From: Cryptomeria japonica
Taxonomy: Eukaryota > Streptophyta > Pinopsida > Cupressales > Cupressaceae
Assembly: GCF_030272615.1 (NCBI RefSeq)
Contig: NC_081408.1
Coordinates: 198,736,841 to 198,800,840 of the forward strand
DNA length: 64,000 nucleotides
Direction: 5' to 3'
The notes under the pieces are model-generated. The model saw nothing but the letters and a program-made list of their open reading frames with translations. It did not search any database and was not told where the DNA came from. This document shows, piece after piece, positions 30,054-43,310 of the stretch (its first letter is position 1; every line of letters begins with the position of its first letter). A program made the translations under genes and the position numbers.

Positions 30054-32397
30054 TTTTGGCACGCCCGGTGGGACTCTTGTCCCTTTGCATTTAACATTTT
30101 TGTTGCAGATTTTGCATTTTTGAAGTTGCAGATCGGACGATTTCGACGACATTTTAGGGTTTTTCCGCGTCTGCGAGTGTTCGGATCGCGTTTCTGTATT
30201 TCAGAGGCGTCTGTGATATCTTGGATCGCGTCTGTGTTTCTGTCATCTTTATTTTGCAGGTTTCCGAAAGTCGCGTCTGTGATTCCGAATCGCGTCTGTG
30301 CACCATCTGATCGCGTCTGCAGAATAAAGAGGCGTCTGTGTTCTTAAATCACGTCTGCGAATCACAGAAACGCGTCTGTGTTGGACAGACGCGTCTGTGT
30401 CTGGTATAACAGCGTCTGTGCATTCTGTTTTGCAAATTTTTTTTTAAGTTTTTCGATTCGGGTTTCAGATCTGGTTTATTTTCGGCTAACCTTTGCAGAT
30501 CTAGCTAACCTGGTTTGTGCAGCTTGCTTTGGAGGCAAATACGTTTTGTTGAAGGCCCCTTTTCACAAAGTCTTTTTGGGTTTTCTTAAAATTTACCTAA
30601 CTTGTGTGCTTGCAGGAAGGGGTTATCATTTGAAACAACCCAAACTACTAACAATTTTGTTGCAGGGCCTTAGCTAGGGTTTTGTAATTTTATTTGTGTG
30701 CCTTGTCTTCATAGCTTAGCAAACACTTCAATTGGTGCACTAAAATTGAACCATTGTCTTTTGTGTCTTGAGCAATAGGCTCTTTTTGTTTATTCTTTAG
30801 AGGGCCTGTCTTCCCGTGTGGTCATTAGGACTACTAGTGAGAAGAGAACGACCCAAGTGGTAGCAAAAGAAAAGCCATCTTCTTCCAAGCCACTATAATC
30901 AAATGTATTCATGGTGAAAACTATGAATAACGTGTGCTGATTAGTTCATACCGACACTATGTCTCCCCATAAACCCGTTTGATCAAATTTATTTGATCAT
31001 TTGTAGGGCGTAACCCCTACCGGCTGGGAGCCTTCTGTATTTACAGAGCTGAAAGTGCCGCATGTATGGCCACACGAGCGGATGCCCTTACTAGCACCTC
31101 ATTGTTTTAGATGCCCAAATCCTTCTAGTTGTTGAGGCAGGAGGTCGGACCTCTGGTAGCGGCCCACACACATACGGTTCTTAGTAGAGATACAAAGTTC
31201 GCCATGGGGAGTTTTCATGGGGACTGATGCTTGGCTGACCCGAGAAGTGAGTGCCGAGGGTGGAGCCAGTGAGGTCAAGCATCTAAGTATCCGCTCTGAA
31301 TAGCGTAGCCTCGGGGGTAAAACCCCATGTGGGATCAACAATTATTGTCCTGGCCAGCCATAAGAATTGTGCTTGACTTATGATAAACATTCAAACAATC
31401 AAGACAAAACAGCAAAACATTGTGTCTTTTGTGTCTTCAAGTGTATGCAAAAAACTTTTTACATCAAACAACACACTTTTTGGAGTCTAAACAGTCTGCA
31501 AACATTGGGTCATCAACACTGTGTCCTCTTGTCACGAAAAACAGTCGAAAAATCAGATTTGGTCACAGCAAAACAAATTCACAGATAGGAAAGATTGCAC
31601 TAAGGTTACAGAAACGCATCTGTGTCTGTTCAAACCGCGTCTGTGTCGGTTAAACGCGTCTGTGAATTACAGAATAGCGTCTGTGTTTTTATCAGCGTCT
31701 GTGTCGAACAGAGACACGTCTGTGTCTGGGAATCGCGTCTGTGAAGTATACAGGAGCGTCTGTGTCCACAATTGCAAAAAAAAAAAAAAAAACTGTTACA
31801 GTCCCGGCAAACATCAACAGGAAAATCTCAGAATCGCGTTTGCGTTCAACAGAATAGCGTCTGTGTCTTAAAACCGCGTCTGTGAAGTATACAGAGGCGT
31901 CTGTGTCAGGATTTGAAAAGTTTAACAGTCAAGCAAACAAAGAAAATCAGTTTCGGCATACTTGAGCTTCCTAGGTTGTCTCTTCAGGTTTCATCTAGCA
32001 TTCAACCTGTCCTTGGGTCTTACACAGTCCATCATTGCTTCATACCTCATTTTACATTCATACTTGTCTACACTTGAGTCAAAAGGTCACTTGCTTGTCC
32101 TCACTATACTTTGTCAACACACTACATACAACAACACTTTGCTAAGTGGTCCCTCATCAAGGTTTCTTACCTTTGGGTCTCATTTGGTCTTACTTAGAGT
32201 CAAGGTCAGCTTACCTCATCAAGAGAAACTATCCTCTCTTTGGAAGTCACACCTACTCTACTACATACATATTTGGTCTTACACTTTGGACATTGCAAGT
32301 AAACTTCAGATTCATTTACACTCCATACAACTCTTGGTCTTACATACTCTTGTCATTTTCGTCTAAGTCTCTCACATATTGGTCTAACACCTAGTTC
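30054..32397 (+). other. Second TAT-A unit: leader
   Basis: Same sequence as 14525-16868 at a constant offset of 15,529 with only a few substitutions, for example near 30082, 30285 and 30381. It carries the same GCGTCTGTG clusters and A tract. Confidence 0.85.
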
Positions 32398-34392
32398 ATG
32401 GTTGAAACCCGTCTTCAAAAATCTAGGAGAATAGTCAAAGAAGCTCAAGGGTCCGTAAACATGAGTTCTTATGAGTATGACAATGATGTCTTCTACAATC
32501 CTGAGCACACTACATTACCAGACATGAATGTTTATAGACACAATCCAAATATGGAAAGCGCAAACGCTATACACAACGCTACACACAATGATAATGTGGA
32601 CAATTCTTCAATACTATCAGCAGACATACAAGAATCTATAATGGACCCTCAATTCAATAGATTGGTTGAAGAGATAATGAGGAGAGATCGTCAATATTTC
32701 TTAAACATGATGGCACAAAGTGGAGCTAAAATACCACATGATTTTGACTTATCTCAACTTATGGAAAGTAGACCTTCACAACAAACTCAACCTAATAGTG
32801 GAGGACCAAATAATATGATGCCGGAGTCACCATCAGTTTTGCTTCAGAAACCAGCAATCCCACATACACAAGCTCAAATGCATGATACTTACACTCAAAG
32901 ACCATCATGGAGGCCTTATGTTCAAACACATGCTCAAGATATGGGTCAACCAAGACAAATGGATACACAAGGACATCCTCAAAATTTTGACACAAGAAGA
33001 CCTCATGTCAAAATTGGGGGCAACACAATGGAAAATGAAAGGCCTATTGAATATGGTTTATATACACAAAACAGATATGGAGTCCCTCAACAAGAAATTA
33101 TGCCAAGTGCTCCATACATGTCGCAACAATATAGACCTCCATATGGACATGTCTACGATCAGTATCATCCATATATGCAACAAGCTCCTCCTCAAATGGG
33201 TGTTTCAAACATGGGATATGCTACAAGAAATCCATCTCCTCCCAAAAGTAATTTGGAGCAACAAATTAGAGATCTACAAAAGAAAGTGGAAGACATGGGC
33301 ACATCAAAACCCACATATACTATGAGAGATACATGCCCTTATCCCTTTGATAAGAGCATTCCAATGCCTCCGTTTCCTCCGCACTTTGTAACGCCGAAAT
33401 TTGACAAATATAGAGGGAGAGGAGACCCCAAGGCACATATAAGACAATTCTTCACAGCTTGCATTGAGGTAGCAGCAGAAGAAACGTACTTAATGAGGTT
33501 GTTCCCACAGAGCTTAGGAGATCAAGCGATGGAATGGTTTTCTCAATTACCTCCTGGTATTAAGTCATGGGGCGACTTGGCAGAGGCATTCATTCAGCAT
33601 TTTTCTTACAACATTGAAACAGATGTCTCAGTTACTACCTTGTGCAATACGAAACAAAAAGAAGGAGAATCTTTTGCATCATTTTTACAAAGATGGAGAA
33701 ACTTAGCTAGCAGATGCTCTTGTGAAATCCCGCAAAAACAAATGGTGGAGATGTTCACACAAAATGTTAACAAGGCTATTGGCTATGATCTCAGAAAAGC
33801 TTGTTTGTCTACATTCAAGGATGTCATTGAAAAGGGCCTAGCAACAGAAAAGGTCTTAATTGAACAAGGAGTTATCAAACTATTCAAAGAAAACAAAGAG
33901 GACTTTAAGGGAAAGGACAAACCAAAATTTTGGAACAAGAACAAGAATACAGTTAATGATGGCGTTGTTGATGCCAACACAGTGAGACCAAAGTTCATCT
34001 TTTCTGGATCAAGTTCTACCAACAATCAAGTGAACAATCAAACGGCTGCTAAACCACGAAGGAAATATACTCCATTGGGAGAACCACTTGAATCAGTATT
34101 CAAAAAGCTTGTAGCAAACAAAGTGATCACGGTCCCAGATTTTCCTCCATATGAACCAAAGGTAAAACCGAATTGGTGGAATGATGATGAATATTGCGAA
34201 TTTCATAAGAGCAAGGGTCACAAGACAAGTAATTGCCATCGATTGAAAAACATTGTACAAGATCTCATTGACAGAGGAGATATTGAGATTGAGGGACATT
34301 CATCTAACCAAGAGCATGAGGTGTTTAAGGAACCATTCCCAAAACATGACATTTATAAACTAAGTGCTAGGATTAATTTAATTAGTTCCTAA
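32398..34392 (+). pseudogene. gag: Second TAT-A unit: gag, truncated
   Basis: Identical to the first gag except a V-to-I change near 33995. It includes the capsid domain and the zinc-knuckle-like module. Homology ends at 34351, where the sequence switches to the LARD-B LTR. The last ~14 codons are read from LTR sequence and stop at TAA 34390. Protease, RT, integrase, the antisense gene and a third LTR are all absent. Confidence 0.9.
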
Positions 34393-34893
34393 AATCAATT
34401 AATAGTTTTCTGTTGGAGATTAATTATATCTTCGTCAATTATTTTAGAGAGTTTTGATTAAATCAATCTATTGACTCAATTTGATGAGATAATAAAATTA
34501 ATTCATTTAGTATTCCGCATTTAAATTAAATTATTAAGAAAGGGTGTATTAACAGGATGATGGGAGCTTGATATTTATTAAATAATTGATATCAAACCAA
34601 GTAAATTTATTAAGGACTATTTAGTAGAAATGGATCTAATTAAGTACTAATAGACGCAACTGAAATGATAGGGACTTTTGAGTGAATTTAATATTAACCT
34701 TATAAATTTTATTCGTTCCACTTGATAATAGGAATTATCGTAATTATTATGTTAGTATTGAATATCAATTAATAATTCATTTGGAACATCTTGTTAAGAT
34801 GTCTCAACTAATTAAGCAATGGTTGTATGTAATTTTAGTGTTTTAAAAAAAATAATTGTTGGTTGTGTTTTTCCCTAAAGTTTGGGCATGACA
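34348..34893 (+). repeat. LARD-B 5' LTR, right piece
   Basis: Aligns with 42768-43305. The junction with truncated gag shares GACA (34348-34351) with both parents, the sign of a microhomology-mediated deletion. Ends GGGCATGACA. Confidence 0.9.
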
Positions 34894-34896
34894 TTT

Positions 34897-34908
34897 TGGT
34901 ATCAGAGC
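34897..34908 (+). promoter_or_regulatory. LARD-B primer binding site
   Basis: TGGTATCAGAGC, a perfect initiator methionine tRNA complement, three bases after the 5' LTR. Confidence 0.95.
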
Positions 34909-37900
34909 CCTAGGTTCATACACTGGTGAACATGGGCTACATTCATAACTTAGCTGAAACCGAACGATGGCTTGAAGTGTAACACTTAGGTGAAAACTTG
35001 CGAAATAACAAAGTGAAACATAAGTGAAAATTCTTGTAAATCAATAGATCAACATATATCAATTCAAGGGGTTCCAAGGGTCAGTAAAAGCCCTGAAATT
35101 TGAACTTAATAGTCATAAGGTTGATGGCATAACAAAAACCCCAAGGGCTGCGAAATTTTCAATTTTTATTTATAGGAAGTATTTTCAGTGTTTAATAACA
35201 AAAGTTAATCCTTTTGTGCTTATGAGGTTACCATTCAATTGGAACCTAAACGCAATAATTGCCCTAATCAAATCAAGTATGAGGAGTTAATTATACAATA
35301 AAATACCTCTGATGGTAACTAAAAGAATGCCATCCATCGGGATATGCTCTTGACATGGCAAGTCAAGCAAGATAGTTAGACCTAGATAAAGGCACAATAA
35401 ACAAGATAAATAAGATTGAGACGATTCAAGTTAAGTTTTAAGCTATGTGAAATTATGATGGTTAAAAAGATCAAGGCCGCCATTGGAGACAACAATGAAG
35501 GAGAGTTAAGAGGTACTCTTGTGAATATTAGAAAGAAGCATTAACCTATCCTAATAACTAGGTACCTTAAGAATGTGGTCATGTTAGATTTCTTATTTAG
35601 AGCATTTGTTGGACAATGTTGGTAGCAATACAGTGGAGCTAGAATTGGATAACCCTGAAGATAATAACTAAAATGATGAATGACAATCCCCTTGATCAGA
35701 AAACCCTAGTAATACTATAGATGAGTTAAATAAGGAGAAAGGAGGCATGAACTTCTTGGGTGAAAACATGTATTTACAATAAACCCTAAGTTCACCCGTG
35801 GTTATATAATTTGGGAAACAAGCAAGTAAAACCTCAACTAGTACCTCTATGGGAAGATAATCTTGGAGAAAGTAAATAGTGGAAAAGAGAGTAGAGCTGA
35901 TTTGGGAATCATACAAAAATCCCCATTGAAATGCAAGGAGTGTAAAAGTAATTGGATCTTATAATCTAGGAATGAGTAACTATTTTTCATTCGGAAACTA
36001 AGGAGAAAAGTGCAACCCAATCATGGTTTGTCGCTAGGTACAAGACAGTATGTAACACGATTTAACTACTAGGCACAATCGAAGAAGCTTTGCAAATTAT
36101 GGCACTCAAGTGTGAAAGTATGCGAAAACATTAAGTATGGATGAAGCAACATGCAGATGGAAATGACTTATGGAAAGATAGTATAACAGTAATATAATAC
36201 CAAAGTTTTAATGAGAATTAGTTGGCAGTATAAAATATTTAATGAGAACATTGATAAGGGCCGAATTATGTGGTTAGCTAAGAAGAACTTGGAATATACG
36301 GGAGTCTTAAGACATTGGTAATTATTGGACATCCTTATGTTATACCGTAATTGGGTAACTAGATATTAGGATGGTAAGATGGTTTATTTAGATCAAAGAG
36401 ATCGAAGGATGTGGCATGCCGGAAATGGGCTAGTAAGTAAATATAAATAAGTAATAAGGAGCGAGATAACTTCCCTTTGACTAAATTTTAATTAAAAGGA
36501 TGGGTGTTGGTCACTTTTCGAGTGCACACCCCCTTGATTAATAGTTGCATAAGTAAAGTAGGAGAGGATAAGTCCACTCTTCGAGTTGTTTGAAATATGT
36601 CATGAAGTATGTGGGTAGAAATTGTTGTCAACCGTTATCGATCTTACTTGACAATAATTCCACCCCAGATGGCTCTTAACCTTAAGTGTTAGTAATTTGG
36701 AAACAAGCTCCTACCTAATGAAGGCAAGTGAAGGTTAGAGGGGAGAATAAAAGGAGCTAGCTTAAGGTGCTAAGAAAACAAATGATGTCCCTAGTAAAAT
36801 TAATTGATTACATTATACAAATCCTAAGTGGCTCTAAGTAAACAAGTGTCAATTTTGTACCGAACTATCAACCGTGTGTGTAAGACATGAAAGTGTCGAT
36901 GCTTGAGATACCATGTAACATTGAACCAAGGTTTAGCATATTAAGATAAGTAATGGAAGTCCAAGAAGAATGGATGGAGAATGGTAGAGTTAGTGCAATC
37001 ATTTGTTGGATATAAATTATGGATGTTAATAACCTTAAATAGATAACGAATTATGTTGGAAAGTGTGGCTTGTGATAGCAATCACGTGAAGGTTTAAAAG
37101 GAACATGATCTATTAAACAATTGCAATCCCATGTATATAAGATATGTCGTAAATAATAAAGGAATATAGATAATCTAAGAATCTCAAGAGTCTAATATTC
37201 ACTTCCTAACACACTCAGGACATGTGATCTTGGGTGATGTGTTGCGGTTACTCCCTATAGCATGGATAGAAAGGTCATCTTGTTTCGAGTTTGATTTGAC
37301 ATTATTTTTGATTTTCTTTGAATAGCATTTTGTGACCTAGGGGCTAGTGCTTTCTATTTTGTTTTTTTTATGATGAAAGGACCACTAAATTTATGTTTCT
37401 TTTTATTTGAGCTATGGCACTTGCCACGTTTCTAGTTTTAATATCTTTCAATTGCCGACATTTTTCTTCTTTTTATTGGACTTGGTAGAAGTAACTTGTA
37501 TTTTGATCTTGTAAAGTGTCAAGCGGTCATTTTGATGTTTGATATAACTAGCCCTAGTGATGTGATTTGTGTAATATCTATCATGTTCGCTGAACCACTG
37601 ATAGTGTGTCAAGGGAGGATACCGCAAGGAGTGAAATTAGGCACAAATAATTAACAAAGAATATATTTTATCAAATTAAGACAAAGGAAGGAAAATCCTC
37701 CTAAATAAAATTAATTGCGAGTAACCTGAAATTTAGTGGATCTAGACCTAATGAATTGCGAAAGTAATGATTGTCGACCGACAAATTTAGCATGTGTATG
37801 GAGATGATTGCGTGATGATATCTAAAATAAGTATTAATAATTTCCATCACTCCCTTACAATGGGATTGTTATGTACCTTAATGTTTGGGAATTGCAAATA

Positions 37901-38540
37901 ATGTACCCTATGAAACTTAGACCTTGGAGCCTAGAAATATAAAAACATTTTAATCCCTAGTGGTAGAAAACTACCCTATATAAGGGTGGAATTGAAGAAC
38001 CTAAAGTTGATTATGCCTTGTCACCTAAGAAAGTTGGAAGAAATTATACACCTAGGACGGTTTAACAAATATTTTATTAACACCCTAATGAGGTGCCTTA
38101 ATGTAGAATAAGTAGATTCGTTTTGGTTAAGTATGATGTCAATTTTCTTAAGTAACATGCATGGATGAGAAAACAGTAGGATTAACATGCTTTAAAACAA
38201 AACCTAAACAAAGTAGGACTCCTAGAAAATTCAATATGTGTAACCTTGATTATGGGAGTTGATGTGTGTTATTGATATGATTTGGATGGTGCTTTAATGT
38301 AAGTTGTTGAAAGATAGAACTTTGTAAACACCTACCTGAGATCGAAGGGAAATGTAATAAAAATATTAAGAATTTAACCTTGTAAAGATAGTAAGTTAAT
38401 TACAATAATAAGTTGATTTTGGTATTTCATCCTTCTAGTAGGCAAGATAAGATTTTGAGTAACTTATTGAAATTGTGGGAAATGTTATGCCCCTACTTCG
38501 TAATTCTACTCATGCGACTTCCAGGAGTAAGTCGGACTCT

Positions 38541-38552
38541 AGGGGAGGAGGA
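38541..38552 (+). promoter_or_regulatory. LARD-B polypurine tract
   Basis: AGGGGAGGAGGA directly before the 3' LTR TG. The context GTCGGACTCTAGGGGAGG is typical of plant gypsy elements. Confidence 0.9.
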
Positions 38553-41500
38553 TGTAAGGCCTTCCCCAAACCAAGCTTTGATTAACTTAGTTGACCATGG
38601 TTGACCCTATTAATAAATTTTATAATGCAATAGGATGGACTATGTTAGACAGATAGATTGGGGAGAAAAGTAATTGAACTAGGTTATGGAATCATTTCAC
38701 CTTGTGGTGTACATTTTGATGTGTTATGAATTTGAAACCCTACAAGATCCACTGATTGGATAATCTTGAACTAACGTATGTCAGCTATATCTGGATTTGC
38801 AGAAGTTTATTATGATGTTGGAAATATGATGCGTATCTTATAAATGAATAAAATTATGAGGATTATGATAATGGCTTATGTGGATAAATTGGATATATGA
38901 GATATTGTTTTGTTAATGTCAATTGTATGCAGAGTGTTTGATGTGTATTCTTATTCATGTGCTTAATATTTTATGAGGATATTTGGAAGTACTAATGTGT
39001 AGTTGAGATGCATAGGAAAATTATCCATGTGACCATGGAAACATTATGGAGAACCAAACCTAGACCTATGTACATTCGTAAAACCAGGGGTTGTCTATTT
39101 GGAGAGACAACACCCCGTTTGTATCATATTTTATTTGTGAAAGTGAATGTGGTATGTGTGTAAATTGAATTTATTAAATTGTGTAAATCCAGCAAGAGAC
39201 AAAATTTCATGTGTAATTTTGTAAAAGTATTTTTACTGTGTCACTTGACACGTGTTGATTTATGTCTTGACTTTTGAATTGTCTCTTGGAGGGAGTTGTT
39301 TTAACCATATCTTTTTCAAATAATTTAATGTGGTTCTATATTTTCCTTGGGTAGAAAATCTTCGGGGTGGTCAAATTAGGTTTGACCAGAAAGTTAACTT
39401 TAGATGGGTTTAAAAGGGGTTAAATTGACTCATAGGGGTAGTTTAAAGGTGTTTCCTAAAGCCCATAAGGTATACCTAAGGGTTAGGAGTAATTTTAGTC
39501 ATGTGACAACTCCCATGTAGCTGTTTAGTCACTCTAAAAAGTGAGTTTTCTAAGATGTGCGAAAATTGAATTTAGAAGGCATCATCTAGGTTAGTTAACT
39601 TTCCTTTCTGGTGAGAGATCCCTTTTGATCTTTTTTGGACTTTTTCCTTTTTCAATTTTAGAAACCTGTGAGAACTCTCACTGAGGTCTTCTTAGGAAAG
39701 AATGTGAGATGTTACGGGTAATCACCCACTCTCCATTTTTTGAGACAATGCAATTTTGAAAAGAAAAAAGATTTGGTGTAGGAAATTTGGCTAAGTGTAG
39801 AGAAACAAGGTTTGTGGATTTGGGTTGCTCATCCTAAACTAGACTAGCATACCCTTGGGGTAGTTTGAAGGTTGGTTTATCTCCTCCCTATGTTAATTCA
39901 TGTTGCATGATCATGTTGAAAGATCGTTTGTGTGGAAAAAGTTGTTCTCTTGCATTTTTTTCTTTTGGTAAATTATTATGCGTTTTGTATTTTTATTTCT
40001 TGTATGAAATCTGTGTTTTGGGAGTAACCAAGGCCTCCTACTCTTGGGAGAGGGGATGGTCTTGTGGGTGGTAGAATTTTGACAACCCTCAAGTGAGAGG
40101 CTCTCGTTGTGAGAGTGTTCTCAAGGGATATTTATGTGACCCTTGCTGCATGGCATGTTTATGCATTTGGGGGTCATAAGGAGGGAAATAAGGCTTGAAT
40201 GCCTTGGAGGGGCATAAGGATGTGGGGGTTATTATACTTGTGATACATTTTTGGTTGCCATGAGGTGGCTTTGAGTTTTACCATACTTGAAATCTCCTCA
40301 GGGTACTTGGTCCACTACCACCCTTGTAAAGACATCACATAGTGTGGTGCAGTGTAACCTAGGATGGGAATATGTTTGTGAATGTTTTTCCTTATCTATT
40401 GTGTTTACATGTGTGTAACCTGTCTAGGACTTGGTTCTCCAAGCTCGGGGGTGGCTACTAGTTAGCCTAGGCTGGGAGGTGAGCATTCCATGGTCATAGT
40501 ATATGATTTATTTGCAGGTTTCTTGGAAAGAAAGAGGAAAAAGACAAGTTAGAAGTTACTGGGTTTTGTTCCTGAGTTGCAGAAAAGAAACAAGGAAAAA
40601 TGGATGCTATATTTTCAGTTTGCAGGAATGTAAATAAAGTTGCATGATGTATTTACTTTTGAAAGGAAATGCAACTATTTTATTTAAAGTCCTCATTTAA
40701 TAGAAATGAGGGTCTAGTTGGATATTTCACCCAGTTTGTAATATTAACTATATTGAATGCCAAATGTGTCTAAATAAATGCATTATTTCCGTTAATTTAT
40801 TATTGCATAGATGAAAAGATTCAGTTGGGTTTTAGCTTGTATTGTTCTTAAAAGTTTAATGATTGCATGCATGTCTCTTTGAAATTAAATGTTCAGTTAT
40901 ATCCTCATGCATATCTCTAAGTTTAATTAAAATAATCTAGTTGCTGAAGATATCTTATCAAACTCTGTCATTTTATAGTTGCTGAAGATATCTTATCAAA
41001 CTCTGTCATTTTATAGTTGCTGATTAGATTCATAGAATTTTTTCAATCATTTATCTATTTGGAGAATATAAAATCTGAAGTTTAAAAGCCTATCTGGTTT
41101 TAATTAATATCTTTTTATTTAGATGCTATTTAAATATTGAATTCTGTCATTTGTTTAAATAATTTATCTCAGATTATAGCAACTTAGTATTTAACACACA
41201 CAAAAAATATAAATGAATAATTACTTATTTACATTAAATATTAATACATAAAAGATAAATGGGAACTCTGGAATTTATAGGTAAATAAAAAAAAAAGTGT
41301 TGCTGCAATATGATAAAAGTATATATATATATATATATATTCTAATATTAATTAAATATAAATGACATTGCATCCTATCATAGCATTCTGGGCTAAGTTA
41401 ATCTATTTAACCCCATGTTCTTTTTGTCAAAATATGCATATACTTGAAAGGGGGTTTATACATCTTATTCCTAAAAATGAAATTATAACTATTAAATGTT

Positions 41501-41578
41501 TATGACAATTAATATTTTACTAATCTAAATTGCTGCATATTATATTAAAAAAAAGATATGGAACAAATAAATAAATAA

Positions 41579-41631
<53 letters not shown>

Positions 41632-43305
41632 TATTCTTATTTAAAACAAAATAAAAATAAAATAAATAAATATTAAATTTAAAAACAAAACCCCTTAGGG
41701 AGATAGCGGAGGGTGGCGGTGGAGGAAGCCACGGCTCCCTCACCCGCCGCCAAGGGAGTATCCCTCCTTGCGGCACCGCAGTGAGCGGACGTCCACTCAC
41801 TGTGGGCCATCTACAGTGGGTGGGGTAAAACCCGCCACTGCGGGCGGTCCACAGTGATGGCATGGCCGCTACTGTGGCGGTCGCAAGGGGTTTCCCCTTC
41901 CCTTCACATTGCAGCAGCCGCAGGGGTTTCCCTTCCCCCAAAACCTCCGCCTTCCCTAAAATGCTCTGCCAATATCTTTTCTCGGCCCTGCGTGTTCCAC
42001 CACCCACCTGCCAGGAAAAAAAAAAAAAGGATAAAAAAATAATAAACCCTAGCCCGAGTAGGGCTAGGGTAAGCATGAAGAAAAGAGAGACTTTGAAAAG
42101 TAGGACATTTTAATAATATATATATTATTCTGTTAGGGTTTTGCATGGATGATTTTAAATATGGAAACATATTTATTTTTATATAGAAGTTTATATATAT
42201 AGTTTAAAAGTATGAGGAAAGGGCAGATCTTAGATTTAAGATTCCATTTAGTGTTTATAAAATAAAGAGATAAGGGTTTCAGTATCTACTTAATATATTT
42301 TAGATAAGATGTTAGGACATTTATATTTAGAAAATAAAAATGTTTCGATATATATGTGTTTTGAATAAAAAGGAGATATATAGTTTAAACACATGAATGT
42401 ATAAAATTGTCTATAATGTAATTGTAAATTACATAGTTTAAAATATGATTTTATAAATTGTCTATAACGTTAGATTAAATATTTTATTAAGTATTTATAT
42501 TTTACATACGTTTCAAAATAAACATATGGGTATATTTAAAAAAAAAGAAAAAGTTGTTTTAAAATTATATTATTATTGGAGTTAATCATTTGGGAAATTT
42601 ATTATGTTGGTAGTTATTTGACTATAGGGAATAATTTCAGACCAACTAAATATAGGTTTTAGAGATTAAACCTTATAGAACGATTTTCATTATGGATTGA
42701 ATCGACCCTTTAGTCGATTTAGTATAAACTACATTTTAATTATGTTATAATAAAATATAGACATTTATAAACTAAGTGCTAGGATTAATTTAATTAGTTC
42801 CTAAAATCAATTAATAGTTTTCTGTTGGAGATTAATTATATCTTCGTAAATTATTTTAGAGAGTTTTGATTAAATCAATCTATTGACTCAATTTGATGAG
42901 ATAATAAAATTAATTCATTTAGTATTCCGCATTTAAATTAAATTATTAAGAAAGGGTGTATTAACAGGATGATGGGAACTTGATATTTATTAAATAATTG
43001 ATATCGACCCAAGTAAATTTATTAATGACTATTTAGTAGAAATGGATCTAATTAAGTACTAATAGACACAACTGAAATGATAGGGACTTTTGAGTGAATT
43101 TAATATTACCCTTATAAATTTTGTTCATTCCACTTGATAATAGGAATTATCGTAATTATTATGTTAGTATTTAATATCAATTAATAATTCATTTGGAACA
43201 TCTTGTTAAGACATCTCAACTAATTAAGCAATGGTTGTATGTAATTTTAGTGTTTAAAAAAATAATTTTGTTGGTTGTGTTTTGCCCTAAAGTTTGGGCA
43301 TGACA
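38553..43305 (+). repeat. LARD-B 3' LTR
   Basis: 4,753 bases, TGTAAGGCCTTCCCC to GGGCATGACA, uninterrupted. It serves as reference for the split 5' LTR. It contains the GC-rich island (about 41692-42075), an AT microsatellite and a 38-base tandem duplication absent from the 5' LTR. Confidence 0.95.
40941..41016. repeat. 38-base tandem duplication in the LARD-B 3' LTR
   Basis: Two identical 38-base units beginning TTGCTGAAGATATC (40941 and 40979). The 5' LTR has one copy at about 12240, so this is a post-insertion change. Confidence 0.85.
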
Positions 43306-43310
43306 ATGAT
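43306..43310 (+). repeat. LARD-B target site duplication, right
   Basis: ATGAT, identical to 9846-9850. Confidence 0.95.

Larger units (their letters stand above)
34894..38552 (+). other. LARD-B internal domain, non-coding
   Basis: 3.66 kb between the LTRs. No ORF longer than ~80 codons and no recognisable gag or pol remnant on either strand. It includes the primer site at its start and the polypurine tract at its end. Conserved non-coding interiors of LARDs are thought to be packaged as structured RNA. Confidence 0.75.
9851..43305 (+). mobile_element. LARD-B: large non-coding LTR retrotransposon derivative
   Basis: Ends TG...CA with perfect 5-base duplications. The uninterrupted 3' LTR is 4,753 bases. 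The internal region (34894-38552, about 3.66 kb) has a perfect initiator-Met primer site and a polypurine tract but no recognisable coding region. This matches the LARD class: LTRs above 4 kb and a conserved non-coding interior of about 3.5 kb. The LTR end GGGCATGACA, the primer context and the PPT resemble Tekay/Del chromoviruses, so a gypsy origin is likely (inference). The 5' LTR is split by the TAT-A chain. Confidence 0.9.

Noticed and set aside
35668-35916. 82-codon minus-strand ORF in the LARD-B interior
   Set aside because: Isolated, no motif, and no flanking coding remnants.
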